Shown piece after piece: positions 1-9,628 of a stretch of 64,000 nt of DNA. Below the pieces are notes generated by a model that was not told where the DNA came from, searched no databases, and saw nothing but the letters and a program-made list of their open reading frames with translations. Source of the DNA: Treponema sp. (GTDB lineage: Bacteria > Spirochaetota > Spirochaetia > Treponematales > Treponemataceae); the NCBI GenBank assembly GCA_016290335.1, contig JAEETM010000004.1, positions 1-64,000 on the forward strand, written 5' to 3'. The number at the start of each line of letters is the position of its first letter. The stretch's first letter is position 1. The position numbers and the translations under genes were made by a program.

Positions 1-3000
1 GAAATCGTAATCTCAATTCTAATCGCTTCTGTAATATCTTTAGGTATTTCTATTTATTTTCATGAAGTAGACAAAAGAAAAAATGCCATGGATAAAGTAA
101 GGCATTATGCTGATAAACGAGAAGAAGATCTTAACAAGCTCTTCAAAAAACTTGAGCATGACTTTACTATTCTTGTTACAGAGTTCGATTCTCGACAGTC
201 ACAGGCTAATGCGGCTGTAAAGCTTCTTTCACAGGAACATGATGAATTCCAGGAAAAAATCAAGCTTCTCTCTCAGTATATGCAAAACGTAGACAATATA
301 GGTGCGCAGATAAATAATTATTCCCGCGTATTGAATGACCTTTACGATATGACAGGTCAGGTTGAAGAAAACCTTAAGCGCATTCAGAAAGAAAGTACAA
401 TCGTAAATAATCTTACAAACACTCTTAATAAACAGCAGCACACAATCGACACAATTGAAAAACGAATCCCTGAGATTTCAGATAAGTTTACAACCTACAA
501 TGGAAAACAGCTCGAAGCCGTTGCCTCTACCCTTCTTGATGAATACAAAGCTTATGCAGACAGTCTTGCAGCCGCAATTCAAGCTTCAAAAGCAAATGCA
601 GAAAAAGCACTTGAACAGACAAAGCAGGAAATCCAGAATATGTACACAGAAGCTGCACAGAGAGCAGATACTCTGGAAAATACAGCTTTTGAACACTTAA
701 GCCAGAAGGCAACAGAACGTTCAGATAATTACATAAAAGAATTGAACGAAAAGTTCACCCTGCTTGCTGCAATGCTCGGTTCACGCACAAATGAATCTAA
801 TAAGAAAATTGATGAAGAATTCTCTAAGGTAAGTCAGAACCTTAATGACAAATCTGCCGAAATCATTCAAACCTACGATGACAAATTCAAAAAGCAGTCT
901 GAATCATTATCAGAAAGCTACACTGCAAAGGTTAAGACAATTCACGACAAATACAGCCAGCAGCTTGATTCAGTTTCCAACAAAAACGACGGAATTATTG
1001 CCAAGTTTGAAGAAAAGTTCACCGACGATTATACTAAAATCTCTCAGAAATACGAAACCCAGATTGCCACAATCACAGAACGCAACGACAAGGATTACAC
1101 AGCTCTCGAAGAAAAGTTCAACTCGGATTATCAGAACTTTGTACAGAATTACAACAAAGCCTTTGAAAATGCAACTGCAATCAACAACAAAAAAATCAAC
1201 GATTTCAATACAAACTTTGTTGCAGAACACACAAAGCTCCAGCAGGAATATGAAGCTGCAATTTCTCAGCTTTCAGAAGCAAGCACAGGCAAGCTCACCG
1301 GAATTGAAAGCAGAATAATGGATGAAATTACAGCCTTTGAAAGCAGCTGCCAGGATAAAATCAATTCCATCAACATCAACTGCACAAATCAGATTGACCA
1401 GCTTCAGAATGCTTATGATTCACAGTTCAATCAGATTCAGGGAACTTATAATCAGCAGATTGATGAGCTCCGTAATGATTGCGAAGGAAAAGTTTCTGAG
1501 CTTAAAAACGATTACAACTCACAGCTGGACGGAATTGAAAACGATTACACAAATCAGCTTGGAAAAATCAAGAGCCTCTGCAACAATCAGATGGAAGAAA
1601 TCAAAAACAACTGCATTGAACGCCTTACCCAGTTCAAGAGTGATTACACCACAGAAATTGCACAGGCACGCCAGGATTACGAAGAACAGGTTACCGCCCT
1701 CAAGGATGATTATTCAGAGCAGTTCTCTAAGTTCGAAGGCAATTATGCAGATAACTTTGAAGTTTTCAAAAACAGCTATGCTTCTCAGTTCTCTAAGCTT
1801 CAGAACGATTACAACACACAGCTTTCTTCAATCAAACAGGATTATTCAAGTCAGATAACACAGATTAAGGACAACTGTTCTAATCAGTTCTCGGAAATAC
1901 GCAAGGACTATTCTTCACAAATCTCACAGATAAAAGAAGATTGTTCTAACCAGATGCAGTCCCTTAAAGATTCTTACGAAAGTGAAATTACTCAAATCAG
2001 GGAAGACTGTACAACCCAGGTTTCTTCCATAAAAGAAGATTACAGCACAAAAATCGGTTCAACAAAAAAAGAATATGCAGGATTATTTGCACAGTTCCGT
2101 ACAGGTTATACAAGCATTTTTGAGCAGATAAAAAATGATTACACAAATAAAATCACACAGCTTAAAGAAGATTATTCTTCACAGCTTTCTGATTTGACTG
2201 CAACCTTTAATCAGAAAATTGACGACTTTAATTCTGATCTTTCTAAGATTGAAGGTGAATGTTCCAACAGAGCAGAAAAACTCGAAAGTCAGCTCAGCGC
2301 AATTTCTGAAAGTTACATCACAGAAGAAAAGAGCTTAAACTCTGTATTCGGGCAGCGCCTCAATGCAATTTCTGATGAATACACCCAGAAGGTAAACTCC
2401 CTTGAAGAAAGACTTCAGGAAAGTATCCGTAAATGTAACGAGACAAGCGAGTTCCTTAAAAAAGATGTTGATGGCAACTCAAAGAGTCTTGAAACAATCC
2501 AGACCGAACTTTCTCAGGAGCTCCAGGATATTCAAAACCGTTATGCAACCCTCTACCGCGATGCCATGACGGAAGCAGACCAGCGTGAAAATGAAGCTCT
2601 CCAGGATTACACCAACCGCGCAAATCAGAATATCGAAAAGTACAGTACAATCATCAATCAGAAAATCAGTACAATGCAGACAGAGATTACACAATCACTG
2701 CAGGAACTTCTTGCACAGACTTCTAATTCAGTTAAAGAAGCACAGAACTCTATTGCAGCTCTTCAGGACGAAACTCAGACTGCTACCGAAAAAGCTGAAG
2801 CTGTACAGCCTAAGATTGATGAAAAAATCAGCATTATCGGAGAAAAAATCAACCGATTCCAGGAAGAAACAGAAAACAAGCTTTCAAACCTCAACAAGCT
2901 TATTACAGATTCACTCAAGCGCTCTGTTGCCGACAGCGAATCAAAACACCTCAACCTGCTTGAAGGAATTGAAGAACGTCTTGACCTTTATAAAAAGGAT

Positions 3001-5130
3001 ATTGAATACAAGCTTTCTCAAATCCAGAACTCCGGTGCCGATGTTGATAACCTTGAAAAGAGCCTTCGTGCCGCAATGCAGGAGGTTCAGAACAGGGTTC
3101 TCGGCGACTTTGATAACTTTACCGAAGAACAGCAGCGCCGTCATACCGAGTTTGCAAAAACAATTAAGAATGATTCAGACACAATTGAAATCAGACTTCA
3201 CGAAATTGACAAATCACTCGATGACCTTAAGGTTACCGCCACCGGCAGCATGAGTGCAAAACTCCGAGATTTTCAGACAGCCTTTGACAACAATCTTAAC
3301 ACAAAGAATAACGAAATTGATTCAAGCCTTGCAGATTGGAAAAAAGAGCTCGATTCAAAGCTTTCTTCTATTACAAACCAGTACGAAACTTCCAGAAAAG
3401 AAGTTGAAACCTCTTACCTTGAATCTCTCAAAACTAATCTTGCAACCATTCAGACTAAAGCCTCTGAACAGTATTCTAAGCTTTCACACTCAATTGACGA
3501 AAACAACCAGGGTATGCAAATCACTATTACAGAAATGCAGAATACCCTCACCGACTTCCAGGATGAAACAAGATCTAAAATCAATCAGATTGCTGTTAAT
3601 TCCGAAAAAGAGCTTAAGTCTGAAATTGACAGAAATGTAAATATCATTCAGAACAATCTTGCAAAGGTTCAGGATGAACTGATGAGCGACCTTAAGAACT
3701 TTGAGGTTTCAATTTCTGAACGTCAGGAAACGGGTACTTCTTCCATTGATGTTGCACTTGCAGAGTTCAACACCTGGAAAAAACAGATTAAAGACCAGAT
3801 GGAAGAATCTACAGGACTTTTCCAGCAGGAACTCAACGGTTTACATTCTGCAGCAAAGACAAGTATTGATGAAGCTAAACAAAAGATTTCTCAAGATATG
3901 ACAGCTTATATTTCTTCAATCCGTCAGCAGCAGGAAGACCTTAATAATGAGATTTCTCAGCTCCAGAATAAGACAGAAGCTTCTATCCAGGAATATGAAG
4001 CCCGTTCTGAACAGATTATTGCTCAGCTTAAAGAAACCTACACCAATATGCTTGAAGATACCGAAAAGCGTGTTCGTGAACAGAATGAAGATTCCGCACA
4101 GAGTCTTGCACAGCTCCGCAAGGATATTCAAACTGCATCCGAACAAAATCGTTCTAACCAGTCTCAGTTCGTTCTTAAAATGCAGAATGATTCAAACGAA
4201 ATGCAGGTTCGCCTGAGCGAGCTTTCTAAAGAGCTTCAGACTATCCGTTCAAATATTGCCCTGTTCGAAAAAGCAGATGTTATGAAAAAGCAGCTTGAAG
4301 ACAAACTCCAGCAGCTTTCTGAATCATTTGAGCGTGTTGAAGGTTATACCGAGATTTCAGACCAGTATACTGTTCATTACAACAACATGCTTAAGATGAA
4401 TGACGAAATGACTAAGCAGCTTAATTCTATTGAACAGCAGAAACAGCGGGTTACTTCAATTGAACAGAAGTTTGGTCAGCTTATCGCCCTTACAAACACA
4501 ATCGATGACAGGATTAAAAACCTCAACATTACTTCCGATGACATTAACTCTATGGAAGTTGCCGTACGAAATTACCGTGACAAGCTGGATGAAATCTCAC
4601 AGCACTACGAGCGTCTTGATAAAAAGGATGAGCTTGTTAACCGCGTAATGACTGATGTTGATAACTCCTGGAAAAATATCAAGCAGCTTGAACAGCAGAT
4701 TGCAGACTGCAACAGAATGGTTACTTCCCTTCCACAGGAAATTAAAGAAGTTCAGAACAATGTTGACAGGCTTTTGCAGAACGGACCTAAGATTACAGAA
4801 GCAGCAAACAAGCTTGCAACTCTTGATAATGTACTTACAGAAACAGAACGCAGGATTGATTCATTGCAGGCTGTAAACAATGGTCTTAAGAAAACTCAGC
4901 TTGATGTTCAGACTTTAAGTCGCGAAGTTGACAACAAGTTTAAAGCCCTTCATGATCTTACAAAAGTTGAAATTGCAAAGAATCAGGGACCAAAGAGTAA
5001 CGGTATTTCTCCGGCAGAGCGTGATACAATTCGTGACCTTAAACGACAGGGCTGGACTATTGAAGAAATTGCTCTGAGATGCAAGCGCACACCGACAGAA
5101 ATTGAGTTGCTTCTGGAATTGCCAGACTAA
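1..5130 (+). CDS. SpiroCoCo-like giant coiled-coil protein (5' end outside window)
   Basis: The reading frame is open from base 1, so the gene begins upstream; 1709 residues are visible. The first ~20 visible residues (VISILIASVISLGISIYF) are a membrane anchor. Nearly all the rest is predicted coiled coil rich in E, K, Q, S and N. Bases ~1345-2210 hold about 26 consecutive 11-residue repeats of the pattern DYxxQhxxhKx, where Tyr often alternates with Cys. The last ~40 residues (RDTIRDLKRQGWTIEEIALR) look like a small helix-turn-helix-type domain. The architecture fits the spirochaete SpiroCoCo family of long coiled-coil proteins; a structural or cell-envelope/cytoskeletal role is inference. 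There is no ATPase head, so it is not an SMC protein. Confidence 0.85.
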   Translation, partial: EIVISILIASVISLGISIYFHEVDKRKNAMDKVRHYADKREEDLNKLFKKLEHDFTILVTEFDSRQSQANAAVKLLSQEHDEFQEKIKLLSQYMQNVDNIGAQINNYSRVLNDLYDMTGQVEENLKRIQKESTIVNNLTNTLNKQQHTIDTIEKRIPEISDKFTTYNGKQLEAVASTLLDEYKAYADSLAAAIQASKANAEKALEQTKQEIQNMYTEAAQRADTLENTAFEHLSQKATERSDNYIKELNEKFTLLAAMLGSRTNESNKKIDEEFSKVSQNLNDKSAEIIQTYDDKFKKQSESLSESYTAKVKTIHDKYSQQLDSVSNKNDGIIAKFEEKFTDDYTKISQKYETQIATITERNDKDYTALEEKFNSDYQNFVQNYNKAFENATAINNKKINDFNTNFVAEHTKLQQEYEAAISQLSEASTGKLTGIESRIMDEITAFESSCQDKINSININCTNQIDQLQNAYDSQFNQIQGTYNQQIDELRNDCEGKVSELKNDYNSQLDGIENDYTNQLGKIKSLCNNQMEEIKNNCIERLTQFKSDYTTEIAQARQDYEEQVTALKDDYSEQFSKFEGNYADNFEVFKNSYASQFSKLQNDYNTQLSSIKQDYSSQITQIKDNCSNQFSEIRKDYSSQISQIKEDCSNQMQSLKDSYESEITQIREDCTTQVSSIKEDYSTKIGSTKKEYAGLFAQFRTGYTSIFEQIKNDYTNKITQLKEDYSSQLSDLTATFNQKIDDFNSDLSKIEGECSNRAEKLESQLSAISESYITEEKSLNSVFGQRLNAISDEYTQKVNSLEERLQESIRKCNETSEFLKKDVDGNSKSLETIQTELSQELQDIQNRYATLYRDAMTEADQRENEALQDYTNRANQNIEKYSTIINQKISTMQTEITQSLQELLAQTSNSVKEAQNSIAALQDETQTATEKAEAVQPKIDEKISIIGEKINRFQEETENKLSNLNKLITDSLKRSVADSESKHLNLLEGIEERLDLYKKDIEYKLSQIQNSGADVDNLEKSLRAAMQEVQNRVLGDFDNFTEEQQRRHTEFAKTIKNDSDTIEIRLHEIDKSLDDLKVTATGSMSAKLRDFQTAFDNNLNTKNNEIDSSLADWKKELDSKLSSITNQYETSRKEVETSYLESLKTNLATIQTKASEQYSKLSHSIDENNQGMQITITEMQNTLTDFQDETRSKINQIAVNSEKELKSEIDRNVNIIQNNLAKVQDELMSDLKNFEVSISERQETGTSSIDVALAEFNTWKKQIKDQMEESTGLFQQELNGLHSAAKTSIDEAKQKISQDMTAYISSIRQQQEDLNNEISQLQNKTEASIQEYEARSEQIIAQLKETYTNMLEDTEKRVREQNEDSAQSLAQLRKDIQTASEQNRSNQSQFVLKMQNDSNEMQVRLSELSKELQTIRSNIALFEKADVMKKQLEDKLQQLSESFERVEGYTEISDQYTVHYNNMLKMNDEMTKQLNSIEQQKQRVTSIEQKFGQLIALTNTIDDRIKNLNITSDDINSMEVAVRNYRDKLDEISQHYERLDKKDELVNRVMTDVDNSWKNIKQLEQQIADCNRMVTSLPQEIKEVQNNVDRLLQNGPKITEAANKLATLDNVLTETERRIDSLQAVNNGLKKTQLDVQTLSREVDNKFKALHDLTKVEIAKNQGPKSNGISPAERDTIRDLKRQGWTIEEIALRCKRTPTEIELLLELPD
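1345..2210 (+). repeat. About 26 in-frame 33-bp (11-residue) coding repeats
   Basis: Inside the coiled-coil gene the protein repeats every 11 residues in perfect register, for example NDYNSQLDGIE, NDYTNQLGKIK, QDYSSQITQIK, EDCSNQMQSLK. Position 3 alternates between Tyr and Cys. Hendecad periodicity is known to give a nearly straight or slightly right-handed coiled coil, unlike the surrounding heptad-type regions. Confidence 0.85.
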
Positions 5131-5131
5131 T

Positions 5132-5180
5132 AGCGGGAGCTCTTACTTAATCAGTACCGCTGCCTTTTACTGCTCCCGCT
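5132..5180. terminator. Inverted repeat between convergent genes
   Basis: A perfect 9-bp inverted repeat, AGCGGGAGC at 5132-5140 and GCTCCCGCT at 5172-5180, encloses 31 nt that contain a small inner AGTA/TACT dyad. It lies between the convergent coiled-coil gene and ispF. There is no long T-run, so it is only a possible bidirectional terminator. Confidence 0.4.
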
Positions 5181-5207
5181 TCCAGCTTTGCATTCGCAAA
5201 ACTGGTG

Positions 5208-5690
5208 TCACTCAGAAGATTTGGACAGCAAACACACTACGTAAGACTCCACTGCGTCGCTGGTGCCGATGGGGGGAAGCTTTTCGCCTGTTTTGGCTTT
5301 TACAAAAACACGGTCAGCAGAAACTTCAAGTACACTGGCAATAGATTCTATTACCTGCTGGCGGTATGGAATAAACTTTGGTTTTTCAAGCTTTACGACA
5401 CAATCAATATTTTCTATCTGCCAGCCGTTAGCACGCACTTCTTTCATAACTGTACGCAGCAGCTCAGCAGAATCAGCATCTTTCCATTTATTATCTTCAG
5501 GTGGGAAAAAAGAGCCTATATCTCCCAGACCTGAGGCACCAAGAACTGCATCGGTTATTGCATGAAAAAGAACATCTCCATCGGAATGACCATCTTCACC
5601 TTTTTCAAAAGGAAGCTCAACACCGCCAAGCAGAAGCTTTCTTCCTGCAACAAGCCTGTGTAAATCATAACCAATGCCAACGCGAATCAT
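5208..5690 (-). CDS. ispF: 2-C-methyl-D-erythritol 2,4-cyclodiphosphate synthase
   Basis: IspF cyclises CDP-methylerythritol phosphate to MEcPP in the non-mevalonate isoprenoid pathway, in the cytosol. The 160-residue length is normal. The N-terminal GYDLHR gives metal ligands Asp9 and His11, and His43 in the segment HSDGDVLFHA is the third ligand, matching D8/H10/H42 of the E. coli enzyme. The C-terminal KAKTGEKL segment corresponds to the nucleotide-binding KATTTEKLG region. It follows ispD by 46 bp on the same strand, forming the transcription unit carD-ispD-ispF. Confidence 0.95.
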   Translation of the reverse strand: MIRVGIGYDLHRLVAGRKLLLGGVELPFEKGEDGHSDGDVLFHAITDAVLGASGLGDIGSFFPPEDNKWKDADSAELLRTVMKEVRANGWQIENIDCVVKLEKPKFIPYRQQVIESIASVLEVSADRVFVKAKTGEKLPPIGTSDAVESYVVCLLSKSSE

Positions 5691-5736
5691 ATTAACCTCT
5701 CGGCTTTTAGATTAAGTGTAAAATGATGAATGGAAG

Positions 5737-6465
5737 CTACATCTTCATCCCGCGTTCTAAATCACCGGGATACGTAATCTTAATGTTTTTTACATCACCA
5801 GGAACGATTCTTACAATACCGCAGTATTCGCCAAAAATCTCTGAATCATCGGTATATTCTTTTCCGTCTGTTATAGCCTGCATGTGTGCAAAAAGAAGAC
5901 GTGTAAAATCAAAGCCCTGAGGTGTCTGAACTGCAACAAGTGATTTTCGCGGGATATGTCTTGCAACAATTCCCATAGGACTTATTTCTTTAATGGTATC
6001 AACAACAGGAATACCCGGTACACCCGCACCTTCCTGTTCAGCAGCAGCGATAACATCAAAGATGATTCGTGATGTAACAAAAGGTCGTGCACCGTCATGA
6101 ATAAGAACTATATCAGGTTTTACATTGCTGTCCTTTAAGAAAGTCATTGCATTGTAAACCGAATGCTGGCGTGTCTCACTGCCCTTTACATAATGAACCT
6201 TTTCCTGAATATCTCCCTGAAAAGAGAAGAAAGCAGAAACTGCATCAACAGCGCCCATTGAACCGTCTTCCGGAACTGTTATTACAAGGTGAGAAAGATT
6301 AAATCCTAACTTTGGATGCTTGGAAGCACAGACAAAAGCAGCTACACATTTAGAAAGAACGGTACCATTACCAAGGGGCAAATACTCTTTTTTAACTTCG
6401 CCACCCATTCTTGTTGAACTGCCGGCGGCGGTAATAATTACAGCAACATTTTTAAAATTCGTCAT
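5737..6465 (-). CDS. ispD: 2-C-methyl-D-erythritol 4-phosphate cytidylyltransferase
   Basis: IspD transfers CMP from CTP to methylerythritol phosphate, the step two before IspF. The N-terminal AAGSSTRMG with the following KKEYLPLG is the CTP-binding signature; HDGARPFV is the second conserved motif. I start at 6465 (MTNFKNVAVIITAAG) because GAAGAAGA lies just upstream and the alternative start at 6498 adds a basic stretch unlike family members. The start overlaps the end of carD by 14 bp, which suggests translational coupling. Length is 242 residues, normal for the family. Confidence 0.94.
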   Translation of the reverse strand: MTNFKNVAVIITAAGSSTRMGGEVKKEYLPLGNGTVLSKCVAAFVCASKHPKLGFNLSHLVITVPEDGSMGAVDAVSAFFSFQGDIQEKVHYVKGSETRQHSVYNAMTFLKDSNVKPDIVLIHDGARPFVTSRIIFDVIAAAEQEGAGVPGIPVVDTIKEISPMGIVARHIPRKSLVAVQTPQGFDFTRLLFAHMQAITDGKEYTDDSEIFGEYCGIVRIVPGDVKNIKITYPGDLERGMKM

Positions 6466-7117
6466 CGTCAAAATCTTCTTCTTCCGCCTCAAGTTCATCC
6501 GTGCTTACAGTATCGGAATCATCCAAGTCGTCATCAGAATCTCTTGATTTGTCATTTACATCATTCATTAAATCGTCATCTTCATCATCATCTAAAGAAA
6601 CGATATGTTTTGTGCGCTGAATAACACCAAATGGCTCCAGCTTAGTATGGATTGCAGCTTCAATTTCCTTTGGTGATTTTCCAAGTGCAAAAGAAATCTC
6701 ATCTTCCAAAAGTCTTTTTGCTGAATCATACAATTTGCGCTCAAGAATAGGGAGCTCTTTTACTTTACTTCTGTTGTACAAACATCGTACAATTGCAGCA
6801 ATATCTTTTACAGTGCCTTTTTTAAGTAAATCAAGGTTCATCTGATAGCGGAGTTTCCAGTCCGAAGTAATCGGTTCAAACTCTTCAGAAAGAAGATTCA
6901 AAGCTTCTTCTGCTTCCTTTGCAGAAACAATCTGCCTGATTCCCAATTCGTCCGCCTTGCTGACAGGAACCATAACAACCATATCAGAGGAGTCAATATA
7001 AATCTTGTAATAAAGCAGCATTTCGTCTTTGAACTGCTTTTCAAAAATGTCAATTACTTTACCAACACCCTGACTAGGATAAACGACCTTCTGGTCAATA
7101 CTAAATTTTGTTTCCAT
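6452..7117 (-). CDS. carD: CarD/CdnL family RNA-polymerase-binding regulator
   Basis: The N-terminal ~65 residues (FSIDQKVVYPSQGVGKVIDI) match the CarD/TRCF RNA-polymerase-interacting domain, and the middle is helical as in the CarD DNA-binding region. Known CarD proteins stabilise open complexes at housekeeping promoters. The last ~45 residues are almost purely Asp, Glu and Ser, an extension longer than in mycobacterial CarD (221 against about 160 residues). It is the first gene of the carD-ispD-ispF unit and has its own strong promoter with a very short leader. Confidence 0.9.
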   Translation of the reverse strand: METKFSIDQKVVYPSQGVGKVIDIFEKQFKDEMLLYYKIYIDSSDMVVMVPVSKADELGIRQIVSAKEAEEALNLLSEEFEPITSDWKLRYQMNLDLLKKGTVKDIAAIVRCLYNRSKVKELPILERKLYDSAKRLLEDEISFALGKSPKEIEAAIHTKLEPFGVIQRTKHIVSLDDDEDDDLMNDVNDKSRDSDDDLDDSDTVSTDELEAEEEDFDDDEF

Positions 7118-7128
7118 AATACAGTTTT

Positions 7129-7157
7129 ATTATAACATAATTTTCAGATAAATTCAA
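7129..7157 (-). promoter_or_regulatory. Sigma-70-type promoter of carD
   Basis: On the minus strand TTGAAT (7157-7152) is followed after 17 bp by a perfect TATAAT (7134-7129). The carD ATG at 7117 lies only 11 nt beyond the -10 box, so the transcript should have almost no 5' leader, and no Shine-Dalgarno sequence is seen. Confidence 0.75.
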
Positions 7158-7221
7158 TTTTTTACAAAACAACTATAAACAACTTTATTTGTAAACAATT
7201 GCGAAATATTCAACCATTTTC

Positions 7222-7250
7222 TTGCAATTTTCATATTATTCCTATATATT
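7222..7250 (+). promoter_or_regulatory. Promoter of the DEAD-box helicase gene
   Basis: TTGCAA (7222-7227), a 17-bp spacer and TATATT (7245-7250) give a good sigma-70 promoter. It would leave a ~95-nt 5' leader before the start codon at 7353. The 7118-7352 interval holds only this and the divergent carD promoter. Confidence 0.6.
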
Positions 7251-7352
7251 ATAGACTCATTATATTATTCATTTATTCTGGGAAGCGGCAGTTTATTCGG
7301 GGAATTGATTTGTTTGTAAACTTTGCTTTCGGTAAATGAATGCAGAGGTTTT

Positions 7353-9533
7353 ATGGATACAGATCAGATTATTTCTCAGGAGACTGTGGACACAGAGACT
7401 ATTGTGTCTGAACAGTTAAACAATGCTGCTGAAACACCAGATTCAGCAGATTCTTCATCCGACACAGTTACATTCGAAGATTTAGGACTCGACGAATACG
7501 CATTGAATGCCGTAAAGCGAAAGGGTTTTGTCACCCCATCACCAATTCAGATTCTTGCAATTCCAAGACTTTTGAATGGCGACAGCAACATGATTGCACG
7601 CGCGCGAACAGGTACAGGTAAAACAGCAGCTTTCGGACTTCCAATCATTCAGAACATCCGCGAAAAATGCGACAGCGTTCAGGCACTCATTCTTGAACCG
7701 ACACGCGAGCTTGCAATGCAGACCTGTGCCGAAATGCAGTCATTTTCAACTAACAACATTCCGCGCACAACCGTTCTTTACGGCGGCGCCTCCTACACTA
7801 CCCAGATCCGCGACCTTAAACGCGGCTGTGAAATTGTTGTAGGAACTCCAGGACGAGTTCAGGACCATCTTGAAAAAGGCACACTCGACATCAGCAAAAT
7901 CAAATATTTTATTCTTGATGAAGGCGACGAAATGCTCGATATGGGCTTTATTGAAGACATTGAAAACATTTTCAAGCAGGCCAACCCGGAAAGCCGAATC
8001 CTTCTCTTCAGCGCAACAATGCCGGCTCCAATCTTAAAAATTGCAGCTGACTTTATGGGCGAGTACGAAATCATCGAGGAAGAAAAAGTAATAGATGAAG
8101 CACTCTTAATCGACCAGAAATACTGGATGGTAAAAGAAAGCGAAAAAATTGAAGCACTCGTCCGCCTTATTGATATGTCTCCTGATTTTTACGGACTCGT
8201 TTTCACCATGACAAAAATGGATGCCGACAACGTTACAAAGCAGCTTGACCTGCGCGGTTACGAAGCAGCAGCACTCCACGGAGACATTATGCAGAACCAG
8301 CGTGAAAAAGTTCTTGAACGTTTCCGCATGAAAAAAACACGCATTCTTGTTGCTACTGATGTTGCAGCCCGCGGTATTGATATTTCAGGCTTGTCTCACG
8401 TCGTAAACTACTCTCTTCCTTTTGACACTGCAACTTATGTTCACCGAATCGGACGAACAGGGCGTGCCGGAACTACAGGTATTGCAGTTACCTTTGTGCG
8501 CCCCGAAGAAAAACGCAAGCTGGGCTTTTTTGTAAAAAATGTTTCAAGGGCAACAAAAAGCGAGCTTAAAGAAGAAGCAATTCCTTCAATCCACGATGTT
8601 CTTGAAATCAAAGAAAAGCGCGTAGTTGCAGAACTTAAAGAAAAGCTTTTTGAAACTAAGGAACAGGAAGCAGTTGAACTTGAAGTTGAAGAACAGATTC
8701 CAGCAGGCTCAGAAGAAGTGATTTCTGAAAAGGAAGAGACTGAAACTGTAGCACAGACAGAAGATACAGCACAAATTGATGCACAGGAACCAGAAACAAA
8801 AGCAGAAGCAGAAACACAAACCTGCCAGGTTCTCCGCGATGTGCCTGCAAAATACACTCAGCTTGCCCACGAACTTTGCGAAAATCAGAACCCTGAAGAA
8901 GTGCTTGCAGGTGTTCTTTCGCTTATGTACGGTGAAAAACTCAGCTCAAAGCATTACGGAAAGATTTCTTCAAAAGATTTCGGACCAAAAGGCGACCAGC
9001 TCAGAGTATTTGTTTCGCTTGGAAAACGTGACGGATTCCGTGCCCGTGAAATAGCAGATTTCTTCAGCGACTTGCTCCATATTCCAGGCCGAATGGTTGA
9101 CGATATTGATATTGCACAGCAGTTCTCACTCGTAAGCCTACCGGTAGCATCAGCTAAAAAAGCAATTGAACTTTCAAAGAGCAACCGAAAGCTTCCTCAC
9201 ATGCATCTTGATGTAAAAGAAGAAGGCCGCGGTTCACGAAAGGGCAATTTCAGTAATTCCGGCATTTCAAACAATGGCCGTAACAGCGACAGACCAAACC
9301 GTGAAGACCGCAAAGACAGTGGCAAAAAAGAACGTTCGGAAACAAAACGCGACAATCACAACAGCTCAAAGAAAGATTCTTTTGCCGGTCCAAAAAGCGG
9401 ATCCAGAAAAAAGAGCTCCGAAGCCGTTGAAGGCAGACAGAAAGGCAGCCGTCCTAATGTTCATACACAGTCAAACCGCTCCGGAAATGCTGCTCTATAC
9501 CGAAAAGCCGGCAAAAAAGCCGAACGTTTTTAG
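7353..9533 (+). CDS. DEAD-box ATP-dependent RNA helicase (DeaD/CsdA-like)
   Basis: This is an RNA helicase likely acting in ribosome assembly or mRNA turnover. Helicase motifs in order are the Q motif (FEDLGLDEYALNAV..PSPIQ), Walker A ARTGTGKT, PTRELAMQ, motif II DEGD instead of DEAD, SAT, and HRIGRTGRAG. After an acidic linker, residues ~520-600 form a DbpA-like RNA-binding domain (RVFVSLGKRDGFRAREIADF), followed by a ~110-residue basic, Ser/Asn-rich tail. I start at 7353 (MDTDQIISQE) because GCAGAGG sits just upstream; a start at 7323 lacks a ribosome binding site. DEGD also occurs in some bacterial members, so activity is likely kept. Confidence 0.93.
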   Translation: MDTDQIISQETVDTETIVSEQLNNAAETPDSADSSSDTVTFEDLGLDEYALNAVKRKGFVTPSPIQILAIPRLLNGDSNMIARARTGTGKTAAFGLPIIQNIREKCDSVQALILEPTRELAMQTCAEMQSFSTNNIPRTTVLYGGASYTTQIRDLKRGCEIVVGTPGRVQDHLEKGTLDISKIKYFILDEGDEMLDMGFIEDIENIFKQANPESRILLFSATMPAPILKIAADFMGEYEIIEEEKVIDEALLIDQKYWMVKESEKIEALVRLIDMSPDFYGLVFTMTKMDADNVTKQLDLRGYEAAALHGDIMQNQREKVLERFRMKKTRILVATDVAARGIDISGLSHVVNYSLPFDTATYVHRIGRTGRAGTTGIAVTFVRPEEKRKLGFFVKNVSRATKSELKEEAIPSIHDVLEIKEKRVVAELKEKLFETKEQEAVELEVEEQIPAGSEEVISEKEETETVAQTEDTAQIDAQEPETKAEAETQTCQVLRDVPAKYTQLAHELCENQNPEEVLAGVLSLMYGEKLSSKHYGKISSKDFGPKGDQLRVFVSLGKRDGFRAREIADFFSDLLHIPGRMVDDIDIAQQFSLVSLPVASAKKAIELSKSNRKLPHMHLDVKEEGRGSRKGNFSNSGISNNGRNSDRPNREDRKDSGKKERSETKRDNHNSSKKDSFAGPKSGSRKKSSEAVEGRQKGSRPNVHTQSNRSGNAALYRKAGKKAERF

Positions 9534-9593
9534 GCTAAAGTCGAACACTTCCAGGCTTCAGAATTAGTTGACAAGTTATTTACCGTCAGGTTA

Positions 9594-9622
9594 TTGAGTA
9601 TTAATCTTCCTATATATATAAT
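9594..9622 (+). promoter_or_regulatory. Promoter of the membrane SpoIIE phosphatase gene
   Basis: TTGAGT (9594-9599), a 17-bp spacer and TATAAT (9617-9622) lie so close that the ATG at 9629 is 6 nt beyond the -10 box. Transcription would begin at or next to the start codon, giving a leaderless mRNA; no Shine-Dalgarno is present. Confidence 0.75.
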
Positions 9623-9628
9623 AGATTA

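Noticed and set aside
1..5130. SMC or motor protein
   Set aside because: No Walker motifs or head domains are visible; only coiled coil, a membrane segment and a small C-terminal domain.
5131..5207. Structured small RNA between the coiled-coil gene and ispF
   Set aside because: Only one inverted repeat and no promoter; a bidirectional terminator is simpler.
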